64,000 nucleotides of DNA from Pantoea trifolii (GCF_024506435.1 NZ_JANIET010000001.1:2852001-2916000); one strand, 5' to 3'; counted from the stretch's first letter, positions 21,012-32,464 are shown. The notes: generated by a model not told the origin, from the sequence alone. Numbers and translations: made by a program.

Positions 21012-22214
21012 ATGTCGACGAAGTTAGTTCTGGTTCTGAACTGCGGCAGTTCTTCACTTAAGTTTGCCATCCTTAACCCTGTTACCGGCGACGAATACTT
21101 GTCCGGTCTGGCTGAATGCTTCCACTTACCGGAAGCACGCATTAAGTGGAAACTGGACGGCAGCAAACAAGAAGCTCAGCTTGGCGCGGGTGCGGCACAC
21201 AGCGAAGCACTGAACTTTATGGTTAAAACTATTCTGGCACAAAAACCAGAGCTTTCGGCACAAATCGCTGCAATCGGCCATCGTATTGTTCACGGCGGCG
21301 AGCAGCTGACCAAATCGGTAGTCATCGACGAATCCGTTATTCAAGGCATTAAAGACGCCTCTTCATTTGCGCCACTGCACAATCCTGCGCATCTGATCGG
21401 TATAGATGAAGCGCTGAAAAACTTCCCGCATCTTTCCGATAAAAATGTGGCGGTTTTTGACACCGCATTCCATCAGACAATGCCGGAAGAGTCCTATCTC
21501 TATGCTCTGCCGTACAAATTGTATAAAGAGCACGGCGTTCGTCGCTACGGCGCACACGGCACCAGCCACTACTATGTGACGCAGGAAGCCGCGAAAATGC
21601 TGAACAAACCGGTTAGCGAACTGAACATCATCACTTGCCACCTCGGCAATGGCGGTTCTGTTTCTGCTATTCGCAACGGCCAGTGTGTTGATACCTCAAT
21701 GGGCCTGACGCCGCTGGAAGGTTTGGTGATGGGCACCCGCAGCGGTGACATTGATCCGGCCATTATCTTCTTCCTGCATGATTCCCTGGGCATGAGCGTT
21801 GATTCCATCAACAAGCTGCTGACCAAAGAGTCTGGCCTGTTAGGTTTGACCGAAGTCACCAGCGACTGCCGCTATGTGGAAGACAACTACGCCACCAAAG
21901 AAGATGCCAAGCGTGCGATGGATGTGTTCTGCCACCGTCTGGCGAAGTACATCGGCAGCTACACCGCGCTGATGGAAGGCCGTCTGGACGCCGTGGTCTT
22001 TACCGGCGGTATCGGTGAAAACGCCGCGATGGTGCGCGAGCTGGCGCTGCAGAAACTGGGTCTGCTTGGCTTCGAAGTCGATCACGAACGCAACCTGGCG
22101 GCACGCTTCGGCAAATCAGGTTTCATCAACAAAGAAGGCACGCGCCCAGCCGTGGTGATCCCAACCAACGAAGAGTTGGTGATTGCTCAAGACGCCGCGC
22201 GTCTCACCGCTTAA
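21012..22214 (+). CDS. ackA: Acetate kinase
   Basis: Interconverts acetyl phosphate plus ADP and acetate plus ATP; with Pta it forms the reversible acetate overflow/uptake route and sets acetyl-phosphate levels. It has 400 residues. The phosphate-binding stretch [13 protein letters not shown] is at 8-20, [11 protein letters not shown] near residues 87-97, the central [11 protein letters not shown] near 210, and [14 protein letters not shown] near 330. ATG start at 21012. 73 bp separate it from pta, with a hairpin in between. Confidence 0.98.
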   Translation: MSTKLVLVLNCGSSSLKFAILNPVTGDEYLSGLAECFHLPEARIKWKLDGSKQEAQLGAGAAHSEALNFMVKTILAQKPELSAQIAAIGHRIVHGGEQLTKSVVIDESVIQGIKDASSFAPLHNPAHLIGIDEALKNFPHLSDKNVAVFDTAFHQTMPEESYLYALPYKLYKEHGVRRYGAHGTSHYYVTQEAAKMLNKPVSELNIITCHLGNGGSVSAIRNGQCVDTSMGLTPLEGLVMGTRSGDIDPAIIFFLHDSLGMSVDSINKLLTKESGLLGLTEVTSDCRYVEDNYATKEDAKRAMDVFCHRLAKYIGSYTALMEGRLDAVVFTGGIGENAAMVRELALQKLGLLGFEVDHERNLAARFGKSGFINKEGTRPAVVIPTNEELVIAQDAARLTA

Positions 22215-22224
22215 ACACACTTCT

Positions 22225-22255
22225 CTCCGTCAGCTTAGGCTGACGGAGTTGTTTT
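22225..22255 (+). terminator. Terminator-like hairpin between ackA and pta
   Basis: A perfect 10-bp stem, CTCCGTCAGC with GCTGACGGAG, around the loop TTAG, followed by TTGTTTT. It lies inside a known operon, so it probably acts as a partial terminator or as a 3' stabiliser that raises ackA over pta expression. The U-run is interrupted, consistent with leakiness. Confidence 0.65.
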
Positions 22256-22287
22256 AGACAGTCTGCAACACCTGAGAGGTTTCTATC

Positions 22288-24432
22288 GTGTCACGTACAA
22301 TTATGCTCATTCCTACCGGCACCAGCGTCGGTCTGACCAGCGTCAGCCTCGGCGTGATCCGTGCCATGGAGCGCAAAGGCGTGCGCCTGAGCGTATTCAA
22401 GCCGATTGCCCAGCCACGTGCGGGCGGCGATGCGCCAGACCAAACCACCAGCATTATCCGTAAAAGCTCCGCGATTCCTGCCGCTGAACCGCTGCAGATG
22501 TCACGCGTTGAGTCGCTGCTCGGTTCTAACCAGCAAGACGTGCTGATGGAAGAGATCATTGCCAACTACCACGCGAACGCCAAAGACGCGGAAGTGGTGC
22601 TGGTTGAAGGTCTGGTACCAACGCGTAAACATCAGTTCGCCTCTGCGCTGAACTATGAGATCGCCAAAACCCTGAACGCAGAAATCGTCTTCGTGATGTC
22701 GCTGGGCAACGATTCTCCGGCGCAACTGAAAGAGCGTATCGAACTGACGCAAAGCAGCTTTGGCGGCAGCAAGAACAAAAACATCACTGGCGTGATCATC
22801 AACAAACTCAATGCGCCGGTGGATGAGCAAGGCCGTACGCGCCCGGATCTGTCAGAGATTTTCGATGACTCCACTAAAGCCAGCATCGCCAACATCGATC
22901 CTAAGCAGCTGTTTGCGAACAGCCCGCTGCCGGTATTGGGTTGTGTGCCGTGGAGCTTTGATCTGATTGCTACCCGCGCCATTGATATGTGCCGTCACCT
23001 TAACGCCGATATCATCAACGAAGGTGAAATCCAGACGCGCCGTGTGAAATCCGTGACCTTCTGTGCGCGTAGCATTCCGCACATGCTGGAGCACTTCCGT
23101 CCGGGTTCACTGCTGGTGACTTCCGCCGATCGTCCTGATGTGCTGGTTGCCGCCTGTTTAGCCGCGATGAATGGCGTTGAAATCGGTGCAGTGCTGTTGA
23201 CCGGTGGATATCAGATTGAAGCGCCAATCGCACGCCTGTGCGAACGTGCGTTCCAGACCGGCCTGCCGGTCTTTATGGTGAAAACCAACACCTGGCAGAC
23301 GTCGCTCAGCCTGCAGAGCTTCAACCTGGAAGTGCCGACTGACGATACGCAGCGCATCGAAAAAGTGCAGGAGTACGTGGCCAGCTTCATCAACGAAGAT
23401 TGGGTGGAATCACTGACCGCTACTTCAGAGCGCAGCCGTCGCCTGTCCCCACCGGCATTCCGTTACCAACTCACCGAGCTGGCGCGCAAAGCCGGCAAAC
23501 GCATCGTGCTGCCAGAAGGCGACGAGCCACGTACCGTCAAAGCCGCAGCGATTTGCGCCGAACGCGGCATCGCCACCTGTGTGCTGCTCGGCAACCCGGA
23601 AGAGATTCAGCGTGTTGCGGCGGCGCAAGGTGTTGAACTCGGCAAAGGCATCGTGATTGTCGATCCAGAAGTGGTGCGCGAAAACTATGTGCCGCGTCTG
23701 GTTGAGCTGCGTAAGAGCAAAGGCATGACCGAAGTGGTGGCGCAGGAGCAGCTGGAAGACAACGTGGTGCTCGGCACCATGATGCTGGAGAGCGGCGAAG
23801 TTGACGGTCTGGTATCCGGCGCGGTTCACACCACGGCGAACACCATTCGTCCACCGCTGCAGCTGATCAAAACCGCACCAAACAGCTCTCTGGTGTCGTC
23901 GGTGTTCTTCATGCTGCTGCCGGAGCAGGTTCTGGTGTATGGCGACTGCGCCATCAACCCGGATCCCAATCCAGAACAGCTGGCAGAAATCGCGATCCAG
24001 TCTGCCGATTCAGCCAAAGCCTTCGGTATCGATCCACGCGTCGCAATGATCTCCTACTCCACCGGTAACTCCGGTGCCGGTAGCGACGTTGAGAAAGTGC
24101 GTGAAGCCACGCGCATCGCGCAGGAAAAACGCCCGGATCTGGTTATCGATGGTCCGCTGCAGTACGACGCCGCGATTATGGAAGACGTCGCCAAATCCAA
24201 AGCGCCAAACTCTGCGGTTGCCGGTCGCGCTACCGTGTTCATCTTCCCGGATCTGAACACCGGTAACACCACTTACAAAGCGGTACAGCGTTCTGCCGAC
24301 CTGATCTCCATCGGGCCGATGCTGCAAGGCATGCGTAAGCCGGTGAACGACCTGTCACGCGGCGCCCTGGTGGATGACATCGTCTACACCATCGCATTGA
24401 CGGCGATTCAGTCCCAGCAGGCCGAAGGCTAG
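22288..24432 (+). CDS. pta: Phosphate acetyltransferase
   Basis: Converts acetyl-CoA and phosphate to acetyl phosphate. It has 714 residues, the long enterobacterial form. An N-terminal P-loop-like regulatory domain starts [17 protein letters not shown] (residues 5-21), a middle DRTGG-type domain follows, and the catalytic PTA domain runs from about 390 to the end. The catalytic domain contains [19 protein letters not shown] and [18 protein letters not shown]. Downstream of ackA in the same operon; followed by a strong terminator. Confidence 0.98.
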   Translation: MSRTIMLIPTGTSVGLTSVSLGVIRAMERKGVRLSVFKPIAQPRAGGDAPDQTTSIIRKSSAIPAAEPLQMSRVESLLGSNQQDVLMEEIIANYHANAKDAEVVLVEGLVPTRKHQFASALNYEIAKTLNAEIVFVMSLGNDSPAQLKERIELTQSSFGGSKNKNITGVIINKLNAPVDEQGRTRPDLSEIFDDSTKASIANIDPKQLFANSPLPVLGCVPWSFDLIATRAIDMCRHLNADIINEGEIQTRRVKSVTFCARSIPHMLEHFRPGSLLVTSADRPDVLVAACLAAMNGVEIGAVLLTGGYQIEAPIARLCERAFQTGLPVFMVKTNTWQTSLSLQSFNLEVPTDDTQRIEKVQEYVASFINEDWVESLTATSERSRRLSPPAFRYQLTELARKAGKRIVLPEGDEPRTVKAAAICAERGIATCVLLGNPEEIQRVAAAQGVELGKGIVIVDPEVVRENYVPRLVELRKSKGMTEVVAQEQLEDNVVLGTMMLESGEVDGLVSGAVHTTANTIRPPLQLIKTAPNSSLVSSVFFMLLPEQVLVYGDCAINPDPNPEQLAEIAIQSADSAKAFGIDPRVAMISYSTGNSGAGSDVEKVREATRIAQEKRPDLVIDGPLQYDAAIMEDVAKSKAPNSAVAGRATVFIFPDLNTGNTTYKAVQRSADLISIGPMLQGMRKPVNDLSRGALVDDIVYTIALTAIQSQQAEG

Positions 24433-24449
24433 TCCCTTCCCGGCCCGGC

Positions 24450-24483
24450 AAAAAAGCATGCACTTCGGTGCGTGCTTTTTTTT
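24450..24483 (+). terminator. Intrinsic terminator of ackA-pta
   Basis: Stem GCATGCAC/GTGCGTGC (24456-24463 with 24468-24475, one G-T pair) closed by a UUCG tetraloop and followed by T8. An A-run precedes it, so it could also stop minus-strand transcription. Confidence 0.9.
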
Positions 24484-24559
24484 GCCCCGCACTTCACTGG
24501 CATAAACCCTGCGCTGCGCTAACACTGATTGAAGTCTGCCGCTAATTGCGAGGTGAATA

Positions 24560-25819
24560 ATGAGCAACAGTGATGTGCACAGCCGTCGTTTACAAGCCAC
24601 GCCGCGTGGCGTGGGTGTGATGTGTGATTTCTATGCGGTGAAAGCCGAGAACGCCACGGTGTGGGATCAGCATGGCCGCGAATATACCGATTTTGCCGCA
24701 GGCATCGCGGTGCTTAACACCGGACATCGTCACCCGAAAGTGATGGCGGCGGTACAGCAGCAGCTTGAATGTTTTACCCACACCGCATTTCAAATCATCC
24801 CTTATGAGAACTACATTCACCTGGCTGAGCGGCTTAATGCGTTAGTACCGATTAACGGCGCGGTGAAAACCACCTTTTTCTCGACCGGTGCAGAAGCGGT
24901 CGAAAACGCGGTGAAAATTGCGCGTGCGGCCACCGGTCGTCCCGGCATCATCGCCTTCACCGGTGCGTTTCACGGTCGTACCATTATGACAATGTCGCTA
25001 ACCGGTAAAGTGGTGCCGTATAAAACCGGCTTCGGCCCCTTCGCCAGCCCGGTGTTTCACGCGCGCTATCCCAACGCGCTGCACAACGTCACCGTTAGTG
25101 ATGCGCTCGACAGCCTGGAAGCGATTTTCCGCAGCGATATCAGTCCGCAGCAGGTGGCGGCCATTATCTTTGAACCGGTTCAGGGCGAAGGCGGTTTCTA
25201 CAGTGCGCCGCCAGAGTTTGTCGTAGCACTGCGTGAGTTATGCGATCGTCACGGCATTCTGCTGATCGCTGATGAGATTCAGAGCGGTTTTGCGCGCACC
25301 GGCAAGCTGTTCGCCAGCGACTATTACGCCGTGCAGCCCGATCTTATTACCATGGCAAAAAGTCTCGCTGGCGGCTTTCCGCTCTCAGCGGTGTCGGGAC
25401 GTGCGGAAGTCATGGATGCGCCTGAACCTGGCGGCCTGGGCGGAACCTATGCTGGCAGTCCACCGGCGATTGCGGCGGCGCTGGCGGTGTTAGAGATTAT
25501 CGAAGAAGAAGCGCTGTGCAACCGTGCCAATCAATTAGGCAGCCGATTAAAACAGGTTTTACAGCGTGCGGAGTGTAAAGCGCTGGCGGAGATACGCGGA
25601 TACGGCTCAATGATAGCGGCGGAATTCAATGATGGGGCGGGTAAGCCGTCGGCGGAGATTGCTAAAGCTATTCAGCAGCAGGCGCTGGAACAAGGTTTGA
25701 TTCTTCTAACCTGCGGCGTGTACGGCAACGTGATTCGCTTCCTCTATCCGCTGACCATTCCCGATGCGCAGTTCGAGGATGCTTTGACGCTGTTGACGGG
25801 TATTCTGCGGGAACATTAA
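24560..25819 (+). CDS. puuE: 4-aminobutyrate aminotransferase, PuuE-like
   Basis: Class III PLP aminotransferase that transfers the amino group of 4-aminobutyrate to 2-oxoglutarate, giving succinate semialdehyde. It has 419 residues. The cofactor Lys267 is in TMAKSLAGGFPL, Asp238 in IADEIQSGFARTG, and GAEAVENAVKIARA is at 110-123. The N-terminus (RLQATPRGVGVMCDFYA) resembles E. coli PuuE more than GabT. No putrescine or GABA genes are nearby; it stands alone where E. coli has yfcC, so substrate range is inferred. RBS GAGGTG precedes ATG 24560. A dispersed palindrome follows its stop. Confidence 0.88.
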   Translation: MSNSDVHSRRLQATPRGVGVMCDFYAVKAENATVWDQHGREYTDFAAGIAVLNTGHRHPKVMAAVQQQLECFTHTAFQIIPYENYIHLAERLNALVPINGAVKTTFFSTGAEAVENAVKIARAATGRPGIIAFTGAFHGRTIMTMSLTGKVVPYKTGFGPFASPVFHARYPNALHNVTVSDALDSLEAIFRSDISPQQVAAIIFEPVQGEGGFYSAPPEFVVALRELCDRHGILLIADEIQSGFARTGKLFASDYYAVQPDLITMAKSLAGGFPLSAVSGRAEVMDAPEPGGLGGTYAGSPPAIAAALAVLEIIEEEALCNRANQLGSRLKQVLQRAECKALAEIRGYGSMIAAEFNDGAGKPSAEIAKAIQQQALEQGLILLTCGVYGNVIRFLYPLTIPDAQFEDALTLLTGILREH

Positions 25820-25831
25820 CAATGTGTATAA

Positions 25832-25855
25832 GGTCGCCATAAATGGCGACCCTAT
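25832..25855 (+). repeat. Dispersed palindrome, copy 1
   Basis: GGTCGCCAT (25832-25840), loop AA, ATGGCGACC (25843-25851), then CCTA. It sits between the convergent 3' ends of puuE and yfcD. It lacks a T-run, so it is not a classical terminator. Copies 2 (28256-28279) and 3 (53290-53314) share both arms and the CCCTA flank. Confidence 0.85.
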
Positions 25856-25862
25856 GGCATGA

Positions 25863-26408
25863 TTATGCTTCGCTGCTCTGCTTACGACGAGCAGCGTCGC
25901 TGTTACGGCTCAGCCACAGTGACAACGCCTTAAGCGAATCATCGGTGAACTCATCACAGCGTGCGGTGATCTCTTCCGGCGTCATCCAGAAGATCTCGTC
26001 TACTTCCTCTTCCTGCATAGCAAACGGACCATGGGAAACGCAGCTGAACAGCCCGCCCCATACGCGGCAATGCTGATCTTCAAAGTAGAACTGTCCGTGC
26101 TCGGCGAACGGAACGGCCGCAATACCCAACTCCTCTTCCGCTTCACGACGCGCCGATTCCAGCAGGTCTTCTCCGCTCTGCACCACGCCACCGGCAGTGG
26201 CATCCAGCATACCCGGCATGAAGTCTTTGATTTCAGTGCGACGCTGCACCAGAATTTTGCCCATGCCATCGTGCACCACAATATAGGTCGCACGATGACG
26301 CAGACACTGCGCACGCATTTGCGCACGGCTGGCCTGCGCAATGACTTCGTTCTCTTCGTTAACGATATCAACCCACTCGATACCGTCACCTGCCGTTTGA
26401 TCCACCAT
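25863..26408 (-). CDS. yfcD: Nudix hydrolase YfcD
   Basis: Nudix-fold hydrolase related to isopentenyl-diphosphate isomerase type; physiological substrate not established. The Nudix box runs from [20 protein letters not shown] to about residue 96 (REAEEELGI). The ATG at 26406-26408 gives [21 protein letters not shown], aligning with the E. coli protein, 181 residues. A 33-codon upstream extension to 26507 has no family similarity and was not used. Convergent with puuE. Confidence 0.93.
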   Translation of the reverse strand: MVDQTAGDGIEWVDIVNEENEVIAQASRAQMRAQCLRHRATYIVVHDGMGKILVQRRTEIKDFMPGMLDATAGGVVQSGEDLLESARREAEEELGIAAVPFAEHGQFYFEDQHCRVWGGLFSCVSHGPFAMQEEEVDEIFWMTPEEITARCDEFTDDSLKALSLWLSRNSDAARRKQSSEA

Positions 26409-26519
26409 CCGTAACCCTTTTGTGTTTTCGGCGTGCCCAGCACGCGCCTGTTTGCCATGCTTTATTAGAATAGGCGGTAAGGTAAAGCGTTCTTTTCGCC
26501 ATCGCAAGGCGCATCGTGC

Positions 26520-27191
<672 letters not shown>

Positions 27192-27365
27192 TCATGTTTA
27201 CCGATTTTTATTTGTGAAGGCAATGGTGCGCTGGTCGGATCTTTAGCTGCTAAGACCAGCGCTGACTTTTCCTTTTTCTTCATAAGCGTAAGCAGAGTCA
27301 CGCCGCGCGCACGCTTCTCTTCTATGCTCAATCTGAGCAGATAAAAAATGACAAGGAGGCTCAAC

Positions 27366-28259
27366 ATGCATTTACTGATCACCGGCGGCACCGGCCTGAT
27401 TGGCCGCCACCTGATTCCGCGTTTGTTGCAGCTTGGCCATCAGGTGAGCGTTGTGACGCGCGATGTCGCCGCCGCACGCGAGAAACTCGACGCCAGCGTC
27501 GCGCTGTGGTCCGGCATCCATCAGCAAACTGATTTAAATGGCATTGATGGTGTTATCAATCTCGCGGGCGAACCGATCGCCGATAAACGCTGGACCGAAC
27601 AGCAGAAGCAGCGGCTATGCGAAAGCCGCTGGCAGATTACCGAGCAACTGGTGTCGCTGATTCATGCCAGCAGCAATCCCCCACAATTTTTGATTTCCGG
27701 CTCGGCTACCGGCTTTTATGGCGATACCGGCGATCTGGTGCTGACCGAAGAGGATCCGGGGCACGACGAGTTTACCCATACGCTGTGCGACCGTTGGGAG
27801 CAATTGGCGCTGACTGCACAGAGCGATCGCACCCGCGTCTGCCTAATGCGAACTGGCGTGGTGCTGGCGAAAGAAGGTGGCGCGTTATCGAAGATGAAGC
27901 TGCCGTTTAAGCTTGGCGTCGGCGGCCCAATTGGCAGCGGCAAACAGTATCTGCCGTGGATTCACATCGACGATTTAGTTAACGCGATGCTGTGGTTGAT
28001 CGACCATGCTGAACTGCGCGGCCCCTTCAACATGGTTGCGCCCTATGCGGTGCGCAATGAGCAGTTCGCCGCCACGCTCGGCCATGTAATGCATCGTCCG
28101 GCCTTTATGCGCACGCCAGCCAGCGCCATCAAGCTGATGATGGGTGAATCGGCGGTACTGGTGCTCGGCGGCCAACATGTGTTGCCGAAGCGCCTGGAAG
28201 AGTCAGGCTTTGGTTTTCGCTGGTACGACTTAGAGGAAGCCTTGCGGGAGGTCGTGTAG
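27366..28259 (+). CDS. yfcH: NAD(P)-binding epimerase family protein YfcH (TIGR01777-type)
   Basis: Short-chain dehydrogenase/epimerase-like protein, function unknown. It has 297 residues from the ATG at 27366, which has AAGGAGG six bases upstream; an in-frame ATG at 27348 lies before that RBS and was rejected. The Rossmann loop [15 protein letters not shown] is at 6-20, and [13 protein letters not shown] and [12 protein letters not shown] are family signatures. The C-terminal DUF1731 part ends [12 protein letters not shown]. The TAG stop is the first three bases of a dispersed palindrome. Confidence 0.92.
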   Translation: MHLLITGGTGLIGRHLIPRLLQLGHQVSVVTRDVAAAREKLDASVALWSGIHQQTDLNGIDGVINLAGEPIADKRWTEQQKQRLCESRWQITEQLVSLIHASSNPPQFLISGSATGFYGDTGDLVLTEEDPGHDEFTHTLCDRWEQLALTAQSDRTRVCLMRTGVVLAKEGGALSKMKLPFKLGVGGPIGSGKQYLPWIHIDDLVNAMLWLIDHAELRGPFNMVAPYAVRNEQFAATLGHVMHRPAFMRTPASAIKLMMGESAVLVLGGQHVLPKRLEESGFGFRWYDLEEALREVV

Positions 28260-28279
28260 GGTCGCCATTAATGGCGACC
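28256..28279 (-). repeat. Dispersed palindrome, copy 2 (overlaps yfcH stop)
   Basis: GGTCGCCAT (28260-28268), loop TA, ATGGCGACC (28271-28279), preceded by TAGG; orientation opposite to copies 1 and 3. It occupies the convergent junction of yfcH and dalT. The conserved TAGGG flank supplies the yfcH TAG stop codon (28257-28259). Confidence 0.85.
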
Positions 28280-28286
28280 TGGTTAA

Positions 28287-29567
28287 TTAACTCCGCTGCT
28301 GCACAACACGTGATTTCAACGCAGCCGGTTCATGCGCATGTCCCGGCTGCGGCACACGAATAATAAAGGTCAGTACACCAGCAAACACATACAGCGCGGT
28401 ATACGCCCACACCACGCCAACGATATCGAAAAACGGCAACATCACCGAAGCGATCGCAGGCGCAACAAAGTTACTTAGTCCAGCCGACAGATTGTAAATG
28501 GATACCGCAGCACCTTTATGATGCGGCTCCAGCGTTGGAAACACCGCAGTCATCGGCACAAAGGCCGCAACAAAAACTCCTAACATCACCGCCGGAATCA
28601 ACGCCACCCAGAAGTTATGCCCGGCATACAGCGGCAGGTAGTAAAACGCCAGACTGGAAATGGCCATACCGAGGCAGCCAAACCAGCGCACCTGACGGAT
28701 CCAACCCAGTTTCTCGCCGGTAATGCCCCAGAAGATGTTGGTAAAAATGGTGACGAAGAAGAACACCGCCCAGATTTGCAGCCACTCGGAAATGGTAAAA
28801 CCAAGGCGATCAACGAACAGCAGCGGCATGATAATGGCGAAACCAAACAACGACAGCGTGTTAATGATGCGAATCAGGCAGGCATAAAACACGTGCTGGT
28901 TGGTAAACAGAATGGTTACCGCGCGCGACATTTCGGTCATTTTGTCGCGCATCGGCAAATTGACGCGCGAACGGTCAACCGGCACATGACGCAAGCTGAA
29001 GTAAGCCAGCACGCCACCGCAGGCAACCCAAATGATCGCCAGCCACAGCGTACCGGTTTCGCCCAGCATCGGGATGGTCAGACTCGGCAAATAGCTGCCA
29101 ACCACACCGATGCCGACGGAATACATCGCCCAGAACCAACCGGTTGCGGCCGCCAGTTTTTCACGCGGCAGCACCTGTACCAGCATCATCATGAATGAGT
29201 AAATGAATAGCGGATACGCCAGACCGCGAATGCCGTAGAACAGCACCATCAGCGGATAGTTGCGCATGCCAAGACCCAACGACATAAACAGCGTGTGCAT
29301 CACGATCCACAGCACGAAACCAATCATCATGGCACGCTGAGGCGTAATCAGTTCCGCCACCACGCCCGATGCCCAGGCTGCCAATGCCGCCGCCAGTCCG
29401 TAGAAGGTAAACACCACCGCTGACTGCGCCGGCGTGAAGCCCATATCGGTGATATGGCGCGATAGAAACGCCATTTCAAAGCCGTCACCCGCCATAAAAA
29501 TAGCAATGGCGAGGAAGCCCCAGAACATCTTTTTCGGTAAGCCAAACCAGTAATCATTCGATTGCAT
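28287..29567 (-). CDS. dalT: MFS pentitol transporter, DalT/RbtT-like
   Basis: Major-facilitator sugar-alcohol/proton symporter, 12 predicted helices, resembling the Klebsiella D-arabinitol (DalT) and ribitol (RbtT) transporters: GLPKKMFWGFLAIAIFMAGD near the start, FYGIRGLAYPLFIYSF, GWFWAMYSVGIGVVGSY. It has 426 residues from the ATG at 29565-29567 (MQSNDYWFGLP), with AGAGG nine bases upstream; the ATG at 29576 abuts that RBS. Third gene of the dal cassette, 22 bp after dalK. Arabinitol versus another pentitol is inferred from the neighbours. Confidence 0.85.
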   Translation of the reverse strand: MQSNDYWFGLPKKMFWGFLAIAIFMAGDGFEMAFLSRHITDMGFTPAQSAVVFTFYGLAAALAAWASGVVAELITPQRAMMIGFVLWIVMHTLFMSLGLGMRNYPLMVLFYGIRGLAYPLFIYSFMMMLVQVLPREKLAAATGWFWAMYSVGIGVVGSYLPSLTIPMLGETGTLWLAIIWVACGGVLAYFSLRHVPVDRSRVNLPMRDKMTEMSRAVTILFTNQHVFYACLIRIINTLSLFGFAIIMPLLFVDRLGFTISEWLQIWAVFFFVTIFTNIFWGITGEKLGWIRQVRWFGCLGMAISSLAFYYLPLYAGHNFWVALIPAVMLGVFVAAFVPMTAVFPTLEPHHKGAAVSIYNLSAGLSNFVAPAIASVMLPFFDIVGVVWAYTALYVFAGVLTFIIRVPQPGHAHEPAALKSRVVQQRS

Positions 29568-29589
29568 CTCATTCATCCTCTGTCTGGAA

Positions 29590-31059
29590 TTATTCAGGTA
29601 GCAATGCTCGCGCCTGCTGTTGTTGGGCATAGAGCGTGCGGAACAGCTGCAATCGCTGCTGCAGCACCTCGCCACGCTCAGCATCTGGCTGATAACGCGC
29701 CTGCACCGGCGGTTTAAGGCAAACTTCGCTCTCCACACCACCCGCGGCCAGCCACGCCAGACGCGCAGCTCCTAAAGCGCCGGACGCGCTGGCGGGATGC
29801 GTGACGATCGGCAGTTGCAGCACATCTGCGATCAACTGCGCCCACAGCGTGCTGCGCGCCCCGCCGCCGGTCAGGCTGCACTGCTGAATCTGGCGCTGCG
29901 CATCGCCAAGCACCGCGAAACCGTCGGCCAGACCAAATGCCACGCCTTCGATCACCGCGTAGCCGAGCAGCGCGCGTGGCGTTTCATGGCGCAGATTGAA
30001 GAAAGAACCGGAGGCGTCAGGATCGTTGTGTGGCGTGCGTTCACCGGAGAGATAGGGCAGGAAAACCGGCGCATGCCGCCGCTGTTCTTCGCTGAGCTGT
30101 GCCATCTCTTCCATTAGTTGGCTTTCGGTAACGGAGAGTAGATTGCACAACCAGCGCAGGCAGCTGGCGGCACTGAGCATCACGCTCATCTGGTGCCAGC
30201 GTCCGGGCAAGGCGTGGCAGAAAGCGTGCACGCCCGATTGCGGATCGGCCAGTAAGCGATCGTTGACCACAAAGATCACGCCGGAGGTTCCCAGCGAGAT
30301 AAAGGCATCGCCAGGATTGACCGCGCCAACGCCGACTGCCGAAGCAGCATTGTCGCCCGCGCCGCCCGCCACGCAGACTGCGGCCGATAAACCCCATTCA
30401 CTTGCCAGATCGGCTTTTAATGTGGCGCTGACGACGCTGCCTTCTACAAGCTCCGGCATGTTGGCGCGCGTCAGTCCAGTGATAGCCAGCAATTCGTCAG
30501 ACCAGTCGCGCTTTGCTACGTCAAGCCACAGCGTGCCCGCCGCATCTGAAGGTTCACTGACAAAGCGTCCAGTCAAACGCCAGCGCAGATAATCTTTCGG
30601 CAGCAGCACTTTGTCGATGCGACGGAAAATCTCTGGCTCATGTTCCGCCACCCAACGCAGTTTGGGTGCGGTAAAGCCCGGCATGATCATATTGCCGCTA
30701 ACTTGCATCATCTCTGGATGTTGCCTGCTCAACGCTTCACACTGCGGCGCGCTGCGCGTGTCATTCCACAGAATGCACGGACGCAGCACCTCGCCCTGCG
30801 CATCCAGCAGCACCGCGCCGTGCATTTGTCCCGACAAGCCAATGGCGCGAATCTCGCTCCACGCCTGTGCAGCCTGCTGGCGTAATCCAGCAAGCACTTC
30901 ACCACACGCTTGCCACCAGCGTTCCGGATCCTGCTCCGCCCAGTGTGCATGCGGGCGTTGTACGTTAAGCGTGGCGTGATTCGAGGCGATGATCTCGCCC
31001 TGCGCATTGATGATCAGCGCTTTGAGCTCCGAAGTACCAATATCCATTCCCAGATACAT
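29590..31059 (-). CDS. dalK: Xylulokinase (DalK/XylB-like)
   Basis: FGGY-family kinase phosphorylating D-xylulose, the product of D-arabinitol oxidation, to xylulose 5-phosphate for the pentose phosphate pathway. It has 489 residues. N-terminal MDIGTSELKALI (ATPase loop), SGQMHGAVLLD and LWNDTRSAP (substrate site), GGAGDNAASAVG with the catalytic Asp, and TGGGARSTLWAQL near 395. It lies 10 bp after dalD, so it is cotranscribed. No xylA or xylose genes are adjacent, which supports DalK over XylB. Confidence 0.88.
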   Translation of the reverse strand: MYLGMDIGTSELKALIINAQGEIIASNHATLNVQRPHAHWAEQDPERWWQACGEVLAGLRQQAAQAWSEIRAIGLSGQMHGAVLLDAQGEVLRPCILWNDTRSAPQCEALSRQHPEMMQVSGNMIMPGFTAPKLRWVAEHEPEIFRRIDKVLLPKDYLRWRLTGRFVSEPSDAAGTLWLDVAKRDWSDELLAITGLTRANMPELVEGSVVSATLKADLASEWGLSAAVCVAGGAGDNAASAVGVGAVNPGDAFISLGTSGVIFVVNDRLLADPQSGVHAFCHALPGRWHQMSVMLSAASCLRWLCNLLSVTESQLMEEMAQLSEEQRRHAPVFLPYLSGERTPHNDPDASGSFFNLRHETPRALLGYAVIEGVAFGLADGFAVLGDAQRQIQQCSLTGGGARSTLWAQLIADVLQLPIVTHPASASGALGAARLAWLAAGGVESEVCLKPPVQARYQPDAERGEVLQQRLQLFRTLYAQQQQARALLPE

Positions 31060-31069
31060 GCTGCGCTCC

Positions 31070-32464
31070 TTACACTGCGGCCAGCGCGCGTTCTGGCTGT
31101 TTCAGCCACAGCTGCAGATCCGCCACGCTGCGCGTCACCAGCGCATGAAACGCCTTCTCCTGTGCCAGCTCGCCAAACAGCGCGCTATCGCTGAGGAAAG
31201 CGTTCAGAGCATCGGAGCGGCTAAACTGCTGGCGCAGCGCATCGGCTTGCAGCACGCCATCCTGATAGGTGTAAGGCAAATCATCACTGGCCCAGCGCTG
31301 CAGGAACAGGAAGAACAGCGCAGGCAGCATGGCGGTGGCCGCTGGTTCTGCACCGCGCTGATAGCATTCGCGCAGTGTTGGCGTCACCATGCCGGGGATT
31401 TTCGACAAACCATCCGCACCTACACGCTGGTTGGTGTCTTTGATATAGGGATTACTGAAGCGCGCCAGAACCACATCGCGGTACTCAGCCAAATTCAGCG
31501 GGCTTGGCGACAGCGATGGCATCACATCCTGCGTCACGTAGTCATACGCCAACTGATAAATCGTTGGCTGACGCGTGCTGTCATCGATGTAATTGAGGCC
31601 AATCAGCGTGCCTGCCCAGGCAATCGCCGCATGCGTGGCGTTGAGGATACGGATTTTCGCCTCTTCCCACGGCAATACCGATTCCACCAGCTCAACGCCA
31701 ACCTTCTCCAGCGCCGGGCGACCGGCAATGAAGTCATCTTCAATCACCCATTGAATAAAGGATTCGGCCATCACTGATGCGCCATCGTCCTTACCGGTGG
31801 CGGCCTTGACGCGCTCAGCCACATCCGGCGTCGGGCGCGGCGTAATGCGATCCACCATGGTATTGGGCGAGGTGGTATTTTCGCGCACCCAATTCGCTAA
31901 GGCGCTGTCACCTTTAGCCGCAAGAAATGCCAGGAAGCCGTGACGAAAACGTTCGCCGTTGTGGCGCAGGTTATCGCAGTTGAGCAGCGTAACCGGCGCG
32001 CCACCGTTCGCCACGCGCTGCGTGAGGATGCGCGCCAGCGCGCCATAAATCGTGCGGATGTCGCCTTTCACATCGGCCTGTACATCCGGTTGCGTCAGGT
32101 CCAGTTCGAATTCTGGCGTCAAATAGTAACCGGCTTCAGTGACGGTAAAACCAATCACGCGGGTTTCACTTTTCGCACCCTGCTCAACCAGTGCGCTGAT
32201 ATTGCTATCCCACGGCAGGATTTTACGCAGTGAAGTGATGGTTTCGTAGGCCCGTTCGCCCTCTGGCGTCACAGTTTCCAGCACGTACTTGCCATCTTGC
32301 GCAGCGAGTTTCTGCAGCAACGGCGCGGCATCCTCGCGGATATTGCCGAGGGCGATGCTCCAGCTGTCATCGCCCTCGGCACGTAATTTATGCAGATACC
32401 ATGCCTGATGAGCACGGTGAAAAGAGCCTGCGCCGATATGCATCCACACTGATTGATTGGTCAT
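31070..32464 (-). CDS. dalD: D-arabinitol 4-dehydrogenase (mannitol dehydrogenase family)
   Basis: NAD-dependent polyol dehydrogenase of the long-chain mannitol dehydrogenase family; converts D-arabinitol to D-xylulose. The ATG at 32462-32464 ([20 protein letters not shown]) has TGAGG upstream and gives 464 residues; a 31-codon upstream extension was rejected. The nucleotide-binding loop is [16 protein letters not shown] at 10-25, and the catalytic Lys270, Asn275 and His278 fall in [16 protein letters not shown]. First gene of the operon, divergent from dalR. Mannitol or fructuronate activity cannot be excluded from sequence. Confidence 0.88.
   Translation of the reverse strand: MTNQSVWMHIGAGSFHRAHQAWYLHKLRAEGDDSWSIALGNIREDAAPLLQKLAAQDGKYVLETVTPEGERAYETITSLRKILPWDSNISALVEQGAKSETRVIGFTVTEAGYYLTPEFELDLTQPDVQADVKGDIRTIYGALARILTQRVANGGAPVTLLNCDNLRHNGERFRHGFLAFLAAKGDSALANWVRENTTSPNTMVDRITPRPTPDVAERVKAATGKDDGASVMAESFIQWVIEDDFIAGRPALEKVGVELVESVLPWEEAKIRILNATHAAIAWAGTLIGLNYIDDSTRQPTIYQLAYDYVTQDVMPSLSPSPLNLAEYRDVVLARFSNPYIKDTNQRVGADGLSKIPGMVTPTLRECYQRGAEPAATAMLPALFFLFLQRWASDDLPYTYQDGVLQADALRQQFSRSDALNAFLSDSALFGELAQEKAFHALVTRSVADLQLWLKQPERALAAV

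Noticed and set aside
30989..31777. 262-codon plus-strand ORF over dalD/dalK
   Set aside because: Antisense to two well-supported enzymes; no domain recognised.
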